Assembly (NCBI GenBank): GCA_025353105.1
Contig: JANXRG010000112.1
Location: forward strand, 1 to 64,000
Origin: Verrucomicrobiota bacterium
GTDB lineage: Bacteria; Verrucomicrobiota; Verrucomicrobiia; Chthoniobacterales; SZAS-18
DNA: 64,000 nucleotides
Direction of reading: 5' to 3'
This document shows positions 62,244 to 64,000 of the stretch, in pieces (the first letter of the stretch is position 1; each line of letters opens with the position of its first letter). The position numbers and the translations under genes were made by a program. Under the pieces are notes generated by a model that did not search any database, had not been told where the DNA came from, and worked only from the letters and a program-made list of their open reading frames with translations.

Positions 62244-62316
62244 CATAACATGCGAGTAATAGTTATTGCACAACGACGAGGCGTGCGCCACTCAAGAACC
62301 CCTGAAAATCTTGTCG

Positions 62317-62961
62317 ATGAAAAAAACCTTCGCGGTGCTTTGCGCCGTCGTGCTCCCGGTGAGCCACGCGCCAGCGGAGTCAGACAACTTTGATCGTGCG
62401 CCGCTGGGTCAGACCCCAGCGGGCTGGAAGCCCGCGGTCACGGGCTCCGGTGAATCGAGATGGACGGTTGAACGCGACGCGACCGCGCCCAGTCCGCCCG
62501 CAGTTTTAAAGCAATCGGGAGTCGGCACCTATCCGGTTTGCCTCAAGGATGGAACCAATCTCCGCGATGGGTTCGTGGAGGTGAAATTTCGTTCTGTTTC
62601 CGGACGCGGGGACCTGACGGCGGGCGTCATCGGGCGCACGCGGGACGCGAACAACTATGACATTTGCCGGGCGAATGCGCTGGGGGACAACGTGGTTCTC
62701 TACAAGACCATGAATGGCCGGCGGACGGAGCTCGATATTGTCGGCCGCGCGGGAGGTTACGGCCTCAAGGCCAAGGTCGAGCAAGGACGATGGCACACGC
62801 TTCGGGTCGAGTTTGCGGGCAATCGCTTCAAGGTCATCTTCGAGGGGAAGGCCCTTTACGAAGTCGACGACGGGACGTTTCCCGCTGGCGGCATGGTGGG
62901 CCTTTGGACGAAGAGCGACAGCGTGATGCTCTTCGATGATTTCAAGTGGGGAACCAGGTAG
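62317..62961 (+). CDS. secreted DUF1080/concanavalin-like domain protein
   Basis: From the ATG at 62317 the product is 214 residues with a signal peptide (KKTFAVLCAVVLPVSHAPAE). A lectin-like beta sandwich follows: NFDRAPLGQTPAGWKPAVTG, FVEVKFRSVSGRGDLTAGVI, GRTRDANNYDICRANALGDN, GRWHTLRVEFAGNRFKVIFE and GMVGLWTKSDSVMLFDDFKW. The fold suits DUF1080-like sugar binding or hydrolysis. It lies between the two ChrB genes, 10 bases before the second. Confidence 0.75.
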   Translation: MKKTFAVLCAVVLPVSHAPAESDNFDRAPLGQTPAGWKPAVTGSGESRWTVERDATAPSPPAVLKQSGVGTYPVCLKDGTNLRDGFVEVKFRSVSGRGDLTAGVIGRTRDANNYDICRANALGDNVVLYKTMNGRRTELDIVGRAGGYGLKAKVEQGRWHTLRVEFAGNRFKVIFEGKALYEVDDGTFPAGGMVGLWTKSDSVMLFDDFKWGTR

Positions 62962-62971
62962 ATTAACAACC

Positions 62972-63433
62972 ATGAAGTGGATCACACGTGAACGTCCGAA
63001 GGTCGACCGCATGGCCTGCCCGTGGCTGATTGCCCGGTTCGTCGACAAGGAGCCGCAGTTCATTTTCGTCCCGGCGGACGATGTGAGAGCGCGGGCGATT
63101 GAGTTGGATGCCGTGCCGTACGACGTCGATGGCGTTGAGCTGACGCACGACGGACCGCGCTGCAGTTTCGACGCGATTCTGAAGAAATATGCGTTGAATG
63201 ATCCTGCGCTGGGCGCGCTGGCCGTGATTGTGCGTGGAGCGGACACCAACCGCCTCGACCTTGCGCCGCAGTGCGGGGGCTTGCTGGCCATTTCCCTTGG
63301 ACTTTCGAGGTGCTTCAACGACGACCACGAGCAGCTCAAGCACGGTTTCGTCATCTACGACGCGCTCTACGCCTGGCTCCGCGGAGAGCGTGGCGAGAAG
63401 CACGGACGGAGCCCGTCGCGCCTGCCTCCGTGA
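62972..63433 (+). CDS. ChrB C-terminal domain protein (short form)
   Basis: This 153-residue protein is the ChrB C-terminal domain alone: MKWITRERPKVDRMACPWLI, ARFVDKEPQFIFVPADDV, VELTHDGPRCSFDAILKKYA and VIVRGADTNRLDLAPQ. It lines up with the second half of the protein at 61308 (RP-x-x-DR-x-x-WLIR-FID pattern). Its stop overlaps the MFS start (GTGA), so the two are coupled. Confidence 0.88.
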   Translation: MKWITRERPKVDRMACPWLIARFVDKEPQFIFVPADDVRARAIELDAVPYDVDGVELTHDGPRCSFDAILKKYALNDPALGALAVIVRGADTNRLDLAPQCGGLLAISLGLSRCFNDDHEQLKHGFVIYDALYAWLRGERGEKHGRSPSRLPP

Positions 63434-64000
63434 ACGTGCCGCCGGGCAACCAGGACGAAGGAATGAGCGGGTCCATCGACGGGCGCGGGCGCCGGTGGGC
63501 GGGATTTTTTGGTCTGCAACGCAATCTTGTTCTTCTGCTCGTTGCCATCGTGCTGATCGGGAGCGGCGAGGAATTGTGGGTGCGCTTCGTGCCGAAGTAT
63601 TTGGAGAGCCTGGGCGCCGGCGTGCTGCTCATCGGCCTTTACGACGGATTGAAAACGCTGCTCGGCGCGGTCTATGCCTATCCGGGCGGCGTGCTCGTGG
63701 ATCGTTGGGGCCACCGGCGGGCATTGATGGCGTTCAATGCCCTTTCGATTGCCGGTTACGCGCTCGTGGCCCTCGTCCCGCATCCGGCGACGGTTATCAT
63801 CGGGATGTTTCTGTATCTGGCGTGGAGTTGTTTGTCGCTGCCGGCGACGTTCTCGCTGATCGGCGCCAGTCTTGGAGCGGACCAACACGCCATGGGCATC
63901 GGGGTCCAGTCGGCGATCAAGCGCCTGCCCATCATCATCGGCCCGATCATCGGTGGACTGCTGATTAATCGTTTTGGCGTGGTGAGCGGCGTTCGCCTGG
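63430..64000 (+). CDS. MFS transporter (partial, runs off the window)
   Basis: About 190 residues are visible. After a hydrophilic start, helices are LVLLLVAIVLIGSGEELWVR and LLIGLYDGLKTLLGAVYAYP. The MFS loop 2-3 motif follows (GGVLVDRWGHRRALMAFNAL), then VALVPHPATVIIGMFLYLAW and IIIGPIIGGLLINRFGVVSG. GTG at 63430 overlaps the ChrB-domain stop; ATG at 63463 is an alternative. The coupling suggests it exports the oxyanion or metal sensed by the ChrB-type protein. It continues past 64000. Confidence 0.9.
   Translation, partial: MNVPPGNQDEGMSGSIDGRGRRWAGFFGLQRNLVLLLVAIVLIGSGEELWVRFVPKYLESLGAGVLLIGLYDGLKTLLGAVYAYPGGVLVDRWGHRRALMAFNALSIAGYALVALVPHPATVIIGMFLYLAWSCLSLPATFSLIGASLGADQHAMGIGVQSAIKRLPIIIGPIIGGLLINRFGVVSGVRL

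Noticed and set aside
1-64000. CRISPR array, transposase or prophage
   Set aside because: No regularly spaced repeats, Cas-like proteins, DDE transposase or phage structural genes were seen in the window.

Overview
The window reads as a high-GC Gram-negative bacterial contig, most likely from Verrucomicrobiota and plausibly Opitutaceae. This is an inference from the gene mix: lipid A genes (lpxI, lpxB), a NirK with a fused cytochrome c domain followed by a SUMF1-type protein and SCO1, and intergenic repeats of the type CCACCGAGGCACGGAG. No rRNA gene is present to prove it. The first ~285 bases are strikingly AT-rich. They join in frame to the start of a ribonuclease D gene, so the left end is probably an assembly chimera.

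Layout. (1) 0.4-18.7 kb is housekeeping: rnd (5' part only), rho, coaE, a UDP-glucuronate decarboxylase and an exopolysaccharide sugar transferase on the minus strand; aroD and a Lon-substrate-domain protein on plus; adenine deaminase and a DUF983 protein on minus; an outer-membrane-like protein; an mntR/mntH/universal-stress metal-uptake group; the lipid A cluster lpxI-gfo/idh-lpxB; ridA; rmuC; and tRNA-Leu(UAA). (2) 18.7-23.8 kb holds a degraded sulfatase 3' end and a complete branched-chain amino-acid type ABC operon, livKHMGF, possibly acquired next to the tRNA. (3) 24-57.8 kb is a stress-adaptation island. It carries small stress and membrane proteins (DUF3309, CsbD, lmo0937-like, BON, YflT-like, two YciE/DUF892 ferritin-like proteins, a PA2169-type four-helix bundle), three histidine kinases, one sigma-54 activator, two single-domain receivers, an ECF sigma factor, a eukaryotic-type topoisomerase IB, and a glycogen/trehalose block (treZ-treY, a treS-maltokinase fusion, glgX, a polyphosphate-glucokinase-like kinase and a HAD phosphatase). 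(4) 58-64 kb holds a nitrite-reduction operon (nirK-cytochrome c, nirV-like, sco) with an FNR/DNR-like palindrome in front, then a ChrB-type chromate-resistance group ending in an MFS transporter cut by the window edge.

Working together: in the island, TreYZ can release trehalose from glycogen debranched by GlgX. TreS-Mak can interconvert trehalose and maltose and phosphorylate maltose, and the glucokinase can return free glucose to metabolism. The sensor kinases and the ECF factor are the obvious candidates to drive these and the small stress genes, but the sequence does not prove the wiring.

The most interesting unexplained items are: a 241-bp palindromic element whose ends coincide with the stop codons of rho and (half copy) aroD; two pairs of island paralogues of unknown function; a Gfo/Idh enzyme embedded between lpxI and lpxB; and the FNR-like site close to the nirK start. 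No CRISPR array, integrase, transposase or phage gene was seen.
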